The position numbers were made by a program, and so were the translations under genes. A stretch of 46,571 nucleotides of DNA from Bacteroidota bacterium (lineage in GTDB: Bacteria; Bacteroidota; Bacteroidia; Bacteroidales; Prolixibacteraceae), in NCBI GenBank assembly GCA_029265715.1, contig JAJUGZ010000025.1, positions 1-46,571 on the forward strand, in the 5' to 3' direction. Under the pieces are notes generated by a model. The model was not told the DNA's origin and made no database searches. It saw only the letters and a list, made by a program, of their open reading frames with translations. This document shows positions 26,219 to 34,804 of this stretch, in pieces; position 1 is the first letter of the stretch; each line of letters opens with the position of its first letter.

Positions 26219-27661
26219 ATGAAAAAGTCAAATCAAGACTCGCGGCGTTTGTTTTTAAAGCAAGCGCTTGCTCTGTCGGCAGTAACTGTTATCCCGACAG
26301 TTCTGACAAAAGCGGTTTCCGGGGCCGTTGCCCCGGTTCATGGTCTGGCCAGCGCCAGCGAACGTGTTAACTTAGCCTGCTGTGGGATCGGAAACCGTGG
26401 CGGCGAAATTATCCAGGCCCTTTACGACACCGGCTTAGCCAACATTGTTGCGCTTTGCGATGTTGATATGGGAGCCCCGCATACGCAAAAAATCCTTCAG
26501 AAATTTCCGGATGTTCCGCGTTTTCAGGATTTCAGGGTAATGTTCGACAAAATGGGGAACCAGATCGAGGCCGTTTCTGTTGGTGTGCCCGATCACGCTC
26601 ATTTCCCGATTACCATGATGGCAATGGCCTTAGGCAAACACGTGTATGTGGAAAAACCAATGGCCCGTACGTTTCAAGAGGTCGAACTAATGATGAAAGC
26701 GGCCAAAAAGTACAAAGTTGCTAACCAGATGGGAAACCAAGGGCATTCGGAGGCTAACTATTTTCAGTTTAAAGCTTGGGTTGAGGCCGGAATTATCAAA
26801 GATGTAACCGCAATCACCGCACACATGAACAGCGCCCGCCGCTGGCATGGCTGGGATACTAAAATCACCAAATTCCCGGATGCCGAACCAGTTCCTTCAA
26901 CGCTCGACTGGGATACTTGGTTGATGGCAGTCCAGCATCACGATTACAACAAAGATTTTGTAAACGGCCAATGGCGCTGTTGGTACGATTTCGGAATGGG
27001 CGCACTGGGCGACTGGGGTGCGCATATCCTCGATACTGCACATCAGTTCTTAAATATGGGATTGCCGTATGAGGTAAGTGCTGTTAAACTCGAAGGTCAC
27101 AACCCGTTCTTTTATCCTCAGTCGTCCACATTGTCGTTTAAATTCCCGAAACGAGGGGCGATGCCGCCTGTTGAAATTATGTGGTACGACGGGGTCAATA
27201 ACATCCCGCAGGTTCCTGATGGATATGGCGTTTCCGAACTCGATCCGAACATTCCGCCGGTTGGTAACGGAAAAATCCAGCCAGCCAAGTTGAACCCGGG
27301 CAAAATTATTTACAGCAAAGAGTTGACATTCAAAGGCGGTTCGCACGGAAGTACCTTGTCGATTATTCCGGAGGAAAAGGCCAAGGAAATGGCTTCGAAA
27401 CTGCCCGAGGTTCCGGAGAGCCCGTCGAACCATTTTAAAAACTTCCTGCTGGCCTGTAAAGGGCAGGAAGAATGTCGGTCGCCGTTCGAGATTGCCGGTC
27501 CATTGAGTCAGGTTTTCACCCTGGGCGTTTTGGCTCAACGGCTGAATACGAAGCTGGAATTCGATCGCGAAACCAAACGGATTACCAACAATAAGCTGGC
27601 CAACGAGTTGCTTATTGGTCCTCCGCCCCGTAAAGGATGGGAACAATATTATAACGTGTAA
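26219..27661 (+). CDS. Tat-exported Gfo/Idh/MocA-family oxidoreductase
   Basis: This 480-residue protein starts with a twin-arginine signal (SRRLFLKQ, Arg9-Arg10, then a hydrophobic run) that suggests export of the folded, cofactor-loaded enzyme. The NAD(P)-binding Rossmann motif CGIGNRGG is at about 55-62, and ALCDVDMG marks the end of beta-2. EKPMAR at about 144-149 is the family's catalytic Lys-Pro motif. The C-terminal alpha/beta domain of bacterial type (DWGAHILDTAHQFL, about 260-273) follows. The frame reaches an ATG at 26177, but 26219 places the Tat motif correctly. Such proteins oxidise or epimerise sugars and glycosides or, in GH109, cleave by an NAD-dependent mechanism. Placement beside a GH51 gene suggests a carbohydrate substrate. 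Confidence 0.9.
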   Translation: MKKSNQDSRRLFLKQALALSAVTVIPTVLTKAVSGAVAPVHGLASASERVNLACCGIGNRGGEIIQALYDTGLANIVALCDVDMGAPHTQKILQKFPDVPRFQDFRVMFDKMGNQIEAVSVGVPDHAHFPITMMAMALGKHVYVEKPMARTFQEVELMMKAAKKYKVANQMGNQGHSEANYFQFKAWVEAGIIKDVTAITAHMNSARRWHGWDTKITKFPDAEPVPSTLDWDTWLMAVQHHDYNKDFVNGQWRCWYDFGMGALGDWGAHILDTAHQFLNMGLPYEVSAVKLEGHNPFFYPQSSTLSFKFPKRGAMPPVEIMWYDGVNNIPQVPDGYGVSELDPNIPPVGNGKIQPAKLNPGKIIYSKELTFKGGSHGSTLSIIPEEKAKEMASKLPEVPESPSNHFKNFLLACKGQEECRSPFEIAGPLSQVFTLGVLAQRLNTKLEFDRETKRITNNKLANELLIGPPPRKGWEQYYNV

Positions 27662-27677
27662 CGAATCAATCTTTAGA

Positions 27678-27720
27678 AAAACGGCCCGGAACGTCTTTCG
27701 TTTCGGGTTGTTTGATTTGA
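27678..27720 (+). terminator. hairpin after the oxidoreductase gene
   Basis: CGGCCCGGAACG (27682-27693) pairs with CGTTTCGGGTTG (27699-27710), 12 pairs with three G-U, loop of five, then a T-rich stretch. It lies just after the stop at 27661. Confidence 0.55.
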
Positions 27721-27793
27721 GGGGAGTAGTTGTTTTCTTGTCTGAATGTAATTTTTAACCTTCGTCGGTTACTTTTAAGGAAAATAAATAGCC

Positions 27794-28651
27794 ATGATGA
27801 TCATAAAATCACTAAAGAACTCCTCTTTAGAAGAGATTTATTCCGCTTTTGAGGCAGCATTTTCTGATTATGAGATAACATTATCAAAAGACGAGCTTCA
27901 GCGGATGCTTATAAGGAGAGGATTTGTCCCTGAATTGTCATTTGGAGCCTTTGATAATGGGCAATTAATCAGCTTTACCTTTAACGGAATTGGAACATTT
28001 AACGGGGAGATGACGGCTTATGATACCGGTACCGGAACGGTAAAAGAATATCGGGGGCAGGGTTTGGCAAGCCAGATTTTTTTAGAATCGATCCCCGAAT
28101 TAAGAAAAGCAGGAGTTCGGAATTACTTGCTCGAAGTTCTTCAACATAACACCTCGGCTGTTTCGGTCTATACCAAGTTAGGCTTTAAAGCAACGCGCGA
28201 GTTTAATTACTTTTCGTTGAATATGAGTGAAATAACCTGGCTGAATAAGGCTTTACCGGGGCAGTATTCCATCCGGAGCATTTCTCCGGATTTTGTTTCC
28301 CGGATGGAATTATTTCAAGACTTTGTGCCCTCGTGGCAAAATAGTTTCGAAGCCATATCCCGAAACCCGGACGATTTTATTGCAAAGGGGGTTTTTCATG
28401 GGCAGGAACTGGTTGGTTACGGAATACTTGAGCCAACTTCCGGAGACATAACCCAGCTGGCAGTATCCGTAAATTCCCGGCGTCAGGGTATTGGGTCGGT
28501 TATCTTGAAAGAGTTGTCTGTTCATAACCAACATGTGAATTTAAAGCTGGTTAATAGCGAAGTCTCATGTCGGTCAATAACCCAATTTTTGGAGGCGCAC
28601 AACATGCGACCCAAAGGGAAACAGTTTGAGATGATAAAAAGGCTCGGATAG
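27794..28651 (+). CDS. tandem GNAT N-acetyltransferase
   Basis: This 285-residue protein seems to hold two GNAT folds. The first (about 1-145) carries the acetyl-CoA loop in VKEYRGQGLASQIF (about 78-91) and SVYTKLGFKATREF (about 127-140). The second (about 155-285) has the motif A text ITQLAVSVNSRRQGIGSVIL (about 219-238). Loop text Q/RxxGxG/A is intact in both halves (RGQGLA, RRQGIG), so both may bind acetyl-CoA. The substrate (amine, antibiotic or protein) is unknown. The gene stands alone, with hairpins on either side, and 132 bases separate it from the oxidoreductase. Confidence 0.85.
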   Translation: MMIIKSLKNSSLEEIYSAFEAAFSDYEITLSKDELQRMLIRRGFVPELSFGAFDNGQLISFTFNGIGTFNGEMTAYDTGTGTVKEYRGQGLASQIFLESIPELRKAGVRNYLLEVLQHNTSAVSVYTKLGFKATREFNYFSLNMSEITWLNKALPGQYSIRSISPDFVSRMELFQDFVPSWQNSFEAISRNPDDFIAKGVFHGQELVGYGILEPTSGDITQLAVSVNSRRQGIGSVILKELSVHNQHVNLKLVNSEVSCRSITQFLEAHNMRPKGKQFEMIKRLG

Positions 28652-28803
28652 TATGAATCTGGGGCCTTGGTCCTTTATTGCTGACGGTTTTCCAATAGAA
28701 CCAACCTCGGAGTGACCCCAAAAAGTTATCGTCCACCCGAATGTTGAATTGATCCAATTGATCCCTCATTCGCCGGGACATGACCGGGACAAACACTAAA
28801 AAC

Positions 28804-28845
28804 AAAAACGCAATCGCTTTGTTTTCAAACGATTGCGTTTTTTTT
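28804..28845. terminator. bidirectional terminator
   Basis: AAAAACGCAATCG (28804-28816) pairs with CGATTGCGTTTTT (28830-28842), flanked by A and T runs. It can end the GNAT transcript (plus) and the tRNA-Cys transcript (minus), whose 3' end is at 28851. Confidence 0.88.
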
Positions 28846-28850
28846 GTTTG

Positions 28851-28921
28851 AGGTCAGTGGCGGATTCGAACCGCCGTACACGGTTTTGCAGACCGCTGCC
28901 TAGCCACTCGGCCAACCGACC
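28851..28921 (-). tRNA. tRNA-Cys (GCA)
   Basis: A 71-base minus-strand cloverleaf. Acceptor GGTCGGT pairs with ACTGACC, with one G-U. The anticodon loop reads CTGCAAA, anticodon GCA (Cys), and the T arm is GGCGG-TTCGAAT-CCGCC. The discriminator is U, an identity element of tRNA-Cys. CCA is not encoded. A promoter lies just upstream and a terminator just downstream. Confidence 0.95.
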
Positions 28922-28933
28922 GTTTCCCGGATA

Positions 28934-29008
28934 GGGTGCGCAAAGATAACAAAATTTTCATGCAATCTGCAAGAAAAAATTGCCTCACCCCAAAATCTTT
29001 GCACACCC
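28934..29008. repeat. inverted duplicate around the tRNA-Cys promoter core
   Basis: GGGTGCGCAAAGAT (28934-28947) and ATCTTTGCACACCC (28995-29008) form a 13-of-14 inverted repeat with a 47-base spacer. The left arm coincides with the -7 element of the tRNA-Cys promoter. In minus-strand RNA the single mismatch becomes a U-G pair. Confidence 0.5.
28941..28972 (-). promoter_or_regulatory. tRNA-Cys promoter
   Basis: On the minus strand TATCTTTG (28941-28948) matches the Bacteroidota TAnnTTTG box and TTG (28970-28972) lies 21 bases upstream as -33 element. Transcription would start a dozen bases before the tRNA 5' end at 28921. Confidence 0.65.
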
Positions 29009-29035
29009 GCAGGAACGATATGTAAACCCTGTTTT

Positions 29036-29230
29036 TCAGTTTTCTGTTGGGAACCAATCATCTAATAAATTCAGCACGTTGGCCAATTCTGCCACGTCAT
29101 GCTCATCTTTCAAAATGTGTTCATCCCCTAATTTCAACGAAAATACATGATGATAAAGCATCGTTTTGCTCTCTTCCGAACCCGGGTTCAGCATCCGGAT
29201 TCCCATTTGATATAGCGCATTCCGTTCCAT
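29036..29230 (-). CDS. small hypothetical protein in the efflux operon
   Basis: This 64-residue frame starts one base after the stop of the RND-TolC gene on the same strand, so it could be translated by coupling. It is soluble, acidic toward the C terminus (DEHILKDEHDVAELANVLNLLDDWF) and has no signal peptide, cysteine motif or membrane segment. I do not recognise a family. The tight spacing favours a real gene; short length and lack of a known family keep confidence moderate. Confidence 0.45.
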   Translation of the reverse strand: MERNALYQMGIRMLNPGSEESKTMLYHHVFSLKLGDEHILKDEHDVAELANVLNLLDDWFPTEN

Positions 29231-29231
29231 T

Positions 29232-32200
29232 TTAGCGACCGGTAACCTGCATGTAATTCACTTTGGCCGTCAGATAACGGGTTACGGCATCAGTATATTG
29301 GTCGTGCGATTGCTGCAATTGGGCCTGGGCGTCCAGCATGTCCGATACATTGATCATTCCGGCCTCGTAATTGTCGCGGTTTACTTTCAGGTTTTCTTCG
29401 GCCTGGCGTATCGAAACTTCGGCTAATTGAACCTGCTGATAAGCCTCATCGAGCGTATTGCGCGCCTGTTGCATTTGCAGCAAAAGTTTTTCGGTATTAT
29501 CGGCCACCAGGTTCCGGTTCTGCTCTTCTTTCAGGCGGCGTTCCTTCATTTTGTGCGATGCTTCCCACCAGCCTGAAATCGGGATATTCACCGTTCCGAA
29601 AACCATCCCGTAGCTGGTCCCGTCTCCATCCATGATATCGAGATATTGGGCACCAACCCCAACACCAACTTGCGGCAGGTATTCGCCACGTTGCATCTTT
29701 GTCTGGTATTTTTCGGCCTCGGTGCTTTTTTGCAGCAATTGATATTCGGCCCGGTTTGCCAAAGCCGACTGATGATCGACATAAACCCGCTCCGGAGATT
29801 GAATGTTTGCAAGGTTGTCCGAGAAATCGACGTCCGGGCGGTACACCACTCCGATATACTGGCACAAAGCCATTTTGGCCAGCATAATCCCGTTGGTCAG
29901 CTTCAGTTTGTTCATCTTTAATTCGTTCTGCTTCAGTTCCACCTTGAGCAAATCGTTGCGGGTGATCAGTCCGGCCTGCCAGGCATCGTTTACCTCTTTA
30001 TGCAGCGTATCAACCAAGGCGATGTAGCGTTCCAGTGTTTTAAGTTTTTCGTTGAGGGCTACAATCTGCCAAAACTGTTTTTCGGTTTCCAGCGCAATTT
30101 CATTTTCGGTGGTTTTCAGTTGCAACTGGCTTACTTCGATCCCAAGGTTTGCCAACTTGTTCCCGGTCGAGATCCGGCGCCCGGCAAAAAGCGGCTGGGT
30201 GGCTGTAGCAAACCCGATTGTCCCGTTTTCGAGCATCGAGATAGAACCTCCGGGGAAATAGGCAAACTGAGTTGCTGTTAACAAATTAGCCGGATTGCCG
30301 TCGTAAACCGGAAGGTTTCCGCCCGGTATTTCCATTTCGAGCAATGGCTTGTCGACTTTAAACATTAAGGCCGTCGCTTCAACCTGGGGAAAATATTTGG
30401 TAAAGGCAGCCTTCTTTACTTCTTCCGAGGCTTTTACATCGAGCAGTTTATTTTTTACCTCCGCATTGTTTTGCAAGGCCATGCTTTTACATTGGTCGAG
30501 CGAATAGCTGGTTTGCGCCGAAACTGCCGAACTCAGCCCCAGAACCAACAGCACGGCTAAAAGCGCCGGTTTTATTTTGGCTTTATTGATCACGTCATCA
30601 ATCGTTACTTTCACTTTATTTTTATCTACATTTCTGAAAACTAACCAATAGGCAACCGGAAGTATCAGTACCAGCAACACCATCGAGGTCAACGTACCAA
30701 AACAGATTACTGTACCCATGGGCGACCACAGGGCGCTTTTGCTGATGATCATCGGGATGACACCCATCGACGCAGCGGCCGAGGTCAGGAAGATCGGGCG
30801 CATCCGGCGTTTCCCGGCCTCGAAAGCCGCCTCCAGCACCGATTTTCGCTGACGATGGCGCAACTCTTCGGCATAATCAAGCATAATGATCCCGTTGCGG
30901 ACAATGATCCCGATTAAACTGACGACCCCCAGGATCGAAGTCAGACTGAACTCCAGTCCAAGGACCAGTATCCCGGTTACGGCGCCGATCAGGCTTAACG
31001 ACGAGGAGCCCAAAACCAGCAGTGCCAGGTTGACCTTCCGGAAGTGGAAAACCAATATCAGGAAAATGATAAACACGCTGACGATCAATCCGCCAATTAT
31101 CATGGGCAGGTTATCCTGGTCGGTTTCATGGGCCCCGCCATATTGCACTTTTACTCCCTGGGGCAAGGCTTCCTGTTCGGTTATTTTTTGCACCTGCCGG
31201 AATATTTTGTTGATGTTGTGGCCGCGTTCCACATCACCCACAATGCTAAGGGTACGGACGCCATTTCGGCGGACGATCTTTCCTTCGTTCCAATCGGGCG
31301 AAACGTTTGCAATTTGTCGCAAGGGGACTGAAATGCCGGGAATGAGAGAGTGGATATACTCATTTTCGATGTCGCTGAACGTTTCCTCCTGTTCGCGTTC
31401 GGCTTTCAGTTTCACGCTCACCGGGTAATCGCCTTCCCAGATGGTAGTTAGCGGCACATCGCCAAACCGCATGGCCAGGTTGGTTGCAACAGTTGCTCTG
31501 GTAATCCCCAACCGGTTGGCTTCAACCGGATTAATTTCAACTTCGGCTCCGGGCAGCATTTCTTCGTAGTTGGTATGGACCCACGTCAAACCCGCTACTT
31601 CCCGAAATTTTCGGCTTAACGAATCGGCCTGTGTTTTCAGTTGCTCCGGGTTGTTGCCGATTAAACGGACCTCGATCGGGAAGGCTGCTTCCTGATAGTC
31701 GAGTTGCTTGAAACGTACATGCGCGTTGGGAAAATAGTCGGCATATTTGGGCGTGTATTCCTCCAGTAACTCAACCGTTTTTTCGTTCGACGGGGTATTG
31801 ACGATGAATTGTGCATAGTTCTTCCCTGGCAAATTCGGGGCATACGAGGTGTGAAAACGGGGCGAGCTGGTGCCAATAAACGAAGTGACCGACACGACAC
31901 GGTTGTCTTTTTTCAGGATTTTTTCCAGACTATCGGCCACGGCAGCTGTTTGTTCCAGCGAGCTTCCCTGCGGAAGGTAAATTTCGACGGCAAACTGGTC
32001 ACGTTCGGCGATTGGCATCAACCGTTGCGGAACTTGCGTAAAGAGCAGTATTCCCATCAGGATTGACACAAATGCAAGCCCCATCGTAACCCTCGGATGT
32101 TTAAATGCCCGGAGCAGCCACTTTTCGTAAGTTTCCTGGATGATATCCAGAAAATTCCGGCGCCCGTTCTTTTTCGGGCGTTTCGACTTCTCGAAACCTT

Positions 32201-33686
32201 CTTTTATAAACACATACTGTGTAAACGGGATAAACAGCATAGCTACCAGCAACGAAATGCCCAACGTAATGCTCACGGTCCATGGGAATAACTGCACAAA
32301 TTCCTGCATCATCCCCTTCATGGTAAACAGGAAGGGGAAAAAGGTAATACTAATGGCCAGTGTCGCCGAGAAAATGGCTTTGAAAAAGCCTTTGGCGCTG
32401 CTGATGGCAGCATGCCAGCGCAACATGCCGTGATCGAGCTTCTCCATGTAACTGTCGACAATAACGATCGAATTGTCCACAATCATTCCCAACACGACGA
32501 TTAATGCAGCCAATGTTACCGTATTCAGTTCCATGCCGGTCAGCAACATAATTCCCAGCGAAACGAAAATACTTACCGGGATCGATGTTGCGGCCACCGA
32601 AGCAACCCGCAACGGCAGCAAAATCATGGTCACCAGAATAACAGCAACGATGGCATATAGCATTTCGCGCAAAAAGGTGGTGATGGAGTCGCCAACAACT
32701 TTGGGCTGGTCGGCAACCCGGTTAATTTTAACACCCTTCGGAAGTTCAGACTGAAACTGTTTCAAAACTTCGTCCACGTCCTTGCCATATTCCACAATGT
32801 TGTTCCCGCGCTGCATTTCCATCGAAATCAGCAGGCATTTATTTCCATTGTTGGTGATGTAACTGTCCGGATCGGGATATTCGCGGACAATCCGGGCAAC
32901 ATCTTTCAGTCGGATGATGTTTCCGGACGGATCGGAATAAATAATCTGCTCGCCCAAATCCTGCTCCGAATTGTACGATGGCGCAATATGAATGGGAGCC
33001 ACCAGATGATCGTTGTCAACCGATCCGCTCATGGTCGTAAATCCCTGCGAGAAAAGGCTTCCCAGCAAAGTCGAGGTCCCGATGCCGTAATTGGTCAACT
33101 TCTCTTTTTCCAGATAAATACTGATTTGTTCTTTTGCCAACCCGTAGTGGCGCAGCTTCGAAACCGATTCAATCCGGCGCAGGCGATTTTCCAATTCGTC
33201 CATATAATCTTCCAGCTCACGGTACGATTTATGGTCGGCTTCCAGCGTAATAAGCAAGGCCGACGTATCGCCAAAATCGCTATCGGAGTAAAGGGCCAGT
33301 ACACCCGCTGGCAGTTGTATCTTAAAGTTGTTCAGCCCGTGGTTGAGCTTTGACCAGAATTCGTCGGCATTCTTCACATTTTCATTTAGCTCAACGAAAA
33401 TAATCATCAGCCCGTCTTTGGAATACGAGTAGGTCTTTCGTTTTTTAATTTCCTTGTATCCAAACAGATAGTTTTCGACTTTGGAAGTTACCTGTTCCTC
33501 CACTTCGGCAGAAGTAGCTCCGGGATAAGCGGCAATGACCAACCCCTGGCGAATGGTGAACGACGGAAATTCCTGGCGCGGCATCACAAACAGCGCATAG
33601 ATGCCCAGTGCGACCAGCAAACCGGTTATCAGAAAGACGATCTGCCGGTAACGCATGGCCGATTCGACAATACCTAATTTTTTCAT
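29232..33686 (-). CDS. RND efflux permease fused to a TolC-type outer-membrane channel
   Basis: This 1484-residue protein joins two parts of a tripartite pump. Residues 1 to about 1025 are an AcrB/HAE-like RND permease: TM1, periplasmic porter domains (SRLRRIESVSKL region), TM4 with GMIVDNSIVIVDS, a second porter half, and TM12 near LPVAYWLVF. Residues about 1033-1052 form a hydrophobic stretch ending in SAVSAQ, which looks like an internal signal peptide. Residues about 1055-1484 are a TolC/OEP domain (SLDQCKSMALQNNAEV, coiled-coil helices, C-terminal DAQAQLQQSHDQYTDA). The adaptor gene lies 2 bases upstream and a TetR gene precedes that. Substrates are unknown. TM4 has Asp-Asn where AcrB has Asp407-Asp408, as in other non-AcrB RND groups. 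Confidence 0.93.
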   Translation of the reverse strand: MKKLGIVESAMRYRQIVFLITGLLVALGIYALFVMPRQEFPSFTIRQGLVIAAYPGATSAEVEEQVTSKVENYLFGYKEIKKRKTYSYSKDGLMIIFVELNENVKNADEFWSKLNHGLNNFKIQLPAGVLALYSDSDFGDTSALLITLEADHKSYRELEDYMDELENRLRRIESVSKLRHYGLAKEQISIYLEKEKLTNYGIGTSTLLGSLFSQGFTTMSGSVDNDHLVAPIHIAPSYNSEQDLGEQIIYSDPSGNIIRLKDVARIVREYPDPDSYITNNGNKCLLISMEMQRGNNIVEYGKDVDEVLKQFQSELPKGVKINRVADQPKVVGDSITTFLREMLYAIVAVILVTMILLPLRVASVAATSIPVSIFVSLGIMLLTGMELNTVTLAALIVVLGMIVDNSIVIVDSYMEKLDHGMLRWHAAISSAKGFFKAIFSATLAISITFFPFLFTMKGMMQEFVQLFPWTVSITLGISLLVAMLFIPFTQYVFIKEGFEKSKRPKKNGRRNFLDIIQETYEKWLLRAFKHPRVTMGLAFVSILMGILLFTQVPQRLMPIAERDQFAVEIYLPQGSSLEQTAAVADSLEKILKKDNRVVSVTSFIGTSSPRFHTSYAPNLPGKNYAQFIVNTPSNEKTVELLEEYTPKYADYFPNAHVRFKQLDYQEAAFPIEVRLIGNNPEQLKTQADSLSRKFREVAGLTWVHTNYEEMLPGAEVEINPVEANRLGITRATVATNLAMRFGDVPLTTIWEGDYPVSVKLKAEREQEETFSDIENEYIHSLIPGISVPLRQIANVSPDWNEGKIVRRNGVRTLSIVGDVERGHNINKIFRQVQKITEQEALPQGVKVQYGGAHETDQDNLPMIIGGLIVSVFIIFLILVFHFRKVNLALLVLGSSSLSLIGAVTGILVLGLEFSLTSILGVVSLIGIIVRNGIIMLDYAEELRHRQRKSVLEAAFEAGKRRMRPIFLTSAAASMGVIPMIISKSALWSPMGTVICFGTLTSMVLLVLILPVAYWLVFRNVDKNKVKVTIDDVINKAKIKPALLAVLLVLGLSSAVSAQTSYSLDQCKSMALQNNAEVKNKLLDVKASEEVKKAAFTKYFPQVEATALMFKVDKPLLEMEIPGGNLPVYDGNPANLLTATQFAYFPGGSISMLENGTIGFATATQPLFAGRRISTGNKLANLGIEVSQLQLKTTENEIALETEKQFWQIVALNEKLKTLERYIALVDTLHKEVNDAWQAGLITRNDLLKVELKQNELKMNKLKLTNGIMLAKMALCQYIGVVYRPDVDFSDNLANIQSPERVYVDHQSALANRAEYQLLQKSTEAEKYQTKMQRGEYLPQVGVGVGAQYLDIMDGDGTSYGMVFGTVNIPISGWWEASHKMKERRLKEEQNRNLVADNTEKLLLQMQQARNTLDEAYQQVQLAEVSIRQAEENLKVNRDNYEAGMINVSDMLDAQAQLQQSHDQYTDAVTRYLTAKVNYMQVTGR

Positions 33687-33688
33687 GG

Positions 33689-34732
33689 CTACTGATTAAT
33701 TTGGATGACCGAATGATTGTTTAGCTTCTGATAACCTTCAACGATCAGCAGGTCGCCGTCGGCCAAGCCGCTCTTAATTACAATGCCGTTCGAAACCAAC
33801 GCTCCGGTTTCAACATCTTTCCTCAGCGCTTTGCCCTGGGCAGCCACATATACATATTTCTGTCCATTGGCTTCTGATTGCACTGCTGCAACCGGGACCA
33901 CCAACCGGTTGGCCAGCCCCGGGTTTTCGATGGTTGCGTTGCAAACCATCCCCGGTTTTAACAACTTCTCCGGATTGTCCAGTTCAACTTTCACCATGTA
34001 GGTGTGCGACAACGGGTTCGAAAGGACCCCAACCTCAGTCACTTTTCCGTCAAATTCCTGATTGCCCAATGCCGGGACCCGAATTTTGGCCGACAGGCCT
34101 TTCACAATTCCGGCGATTTCGTTTTCCGGAACCGGAATTTTCACATTTACCTTTTCAATATGCACCAGCTGAAATACCGGATTCCCGGGGATGATGCTCA
34201 TTCCGGGCTCAATCATTCGCCGCCCGATGGTCCCGGATGAAGGAGCATACAACTTGCAATCCTTCACGTTCTTCTCCGAAATGGCAGCCATCGACCGGGC
34301 CTGTTCCAAACCAGTCTGAATTTCAACAAACTTTACCTCAGGAAGGCTTCCTTTTTGATAAACCGGCTCCAGGCGGTTGTAGGCATCTTCGGCTTGTTTT
34401 AGTTTCGAAAGGGCAATTTGCCAGGCATTCTGGTAGCTTTCGCTGTTCAGTACGGCCAACAATTGTCCTTTTGCAACATGCTGTCCTTCGTCGGCCAGCA
34501 CTTTCTCAACAGTTCCTGCAATCAAAAAACTCAGGGGCACCGAAACCGATTCTTCGATGGTACCGATGTACGATTGAGCGGCGCTCCCTGAGGCTGTTTC
34601 CAGTTTCTGAACTTTAACTTTTACCGCCCTTTCTGCCTCGGGCATAATGTCTTTTTTTTCACCGGAAGTACATCCGGTTAAGGAAATTGCTCCTGCCAAC
34701 AAGCAATAACCAATTTGTTTAATCCGTTTCAT
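33689..34732 (-). CDS. RND efflux periplasmic adaptor lipoprotein
   Basis: This 347-residue membrane-fusion protein has a lipobox ending at Cys21 (ISLTGC) for inner-membrane anchoring. A biotinyl-lipoyl domain half (VEKVLADEGQHVAKGQLLAVL, about 79-99) is followed by a helical hairpin (about 105-150) and the second lipoyl half (LYAPSSGTIGRRMIEPGM, about 157-174). Beta-barrel and membrane-proximal domains then run to the end. It bridges the RND permease and the outer-membrane channel, both encoded by the next gene, two bases downstream. It is preceded by a TetR gene 72 bases upstream. Confidence 0.93.
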   Translation of the reverse strand: MKRIKQIGYCLLAGAISLTGCTSGEKKDIMPEAERAVKVKVQKLETASGSAAQSYIGTIEESVSVPLSFLIAGTVEKVLADEGQHVAKGQLLAVLNSESYQNAWQIALSKLKQAEDAYNRLEPVYQKGSLPEVKFVEIQTGLEQARSMAAISEKNVKDCKLYAPSSGTIGRRMIEPGMSIIPGNPVFQLVHIEKVNVKIPVPENEIAGIVKGLSAKIRVPALGNQEFDGKVTEVGVLSNPLSHTYMVKVELDNPEKLLKPGMVCNATIENPGLANRLVVPVAAVQSEANGQKYVYVAAQGKALRKDVETGALVSNGIVIKSGLADGDLLIVEGYQKLNNHSVIQINQ

Positions 34733-34804
34733 AGCTTACACATTATATAAATTCAATACGATATCCGTTTTTTAGTCGAATTTATTTTCAAAAAAAAGGA
34801 CTGA

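Noticed and set aside
28851-28921. tRNA-Cys as a genomic-island attachment site
   Set aside because: No repeat of the tRNA 3' end and no integrase gene was seen in the window.
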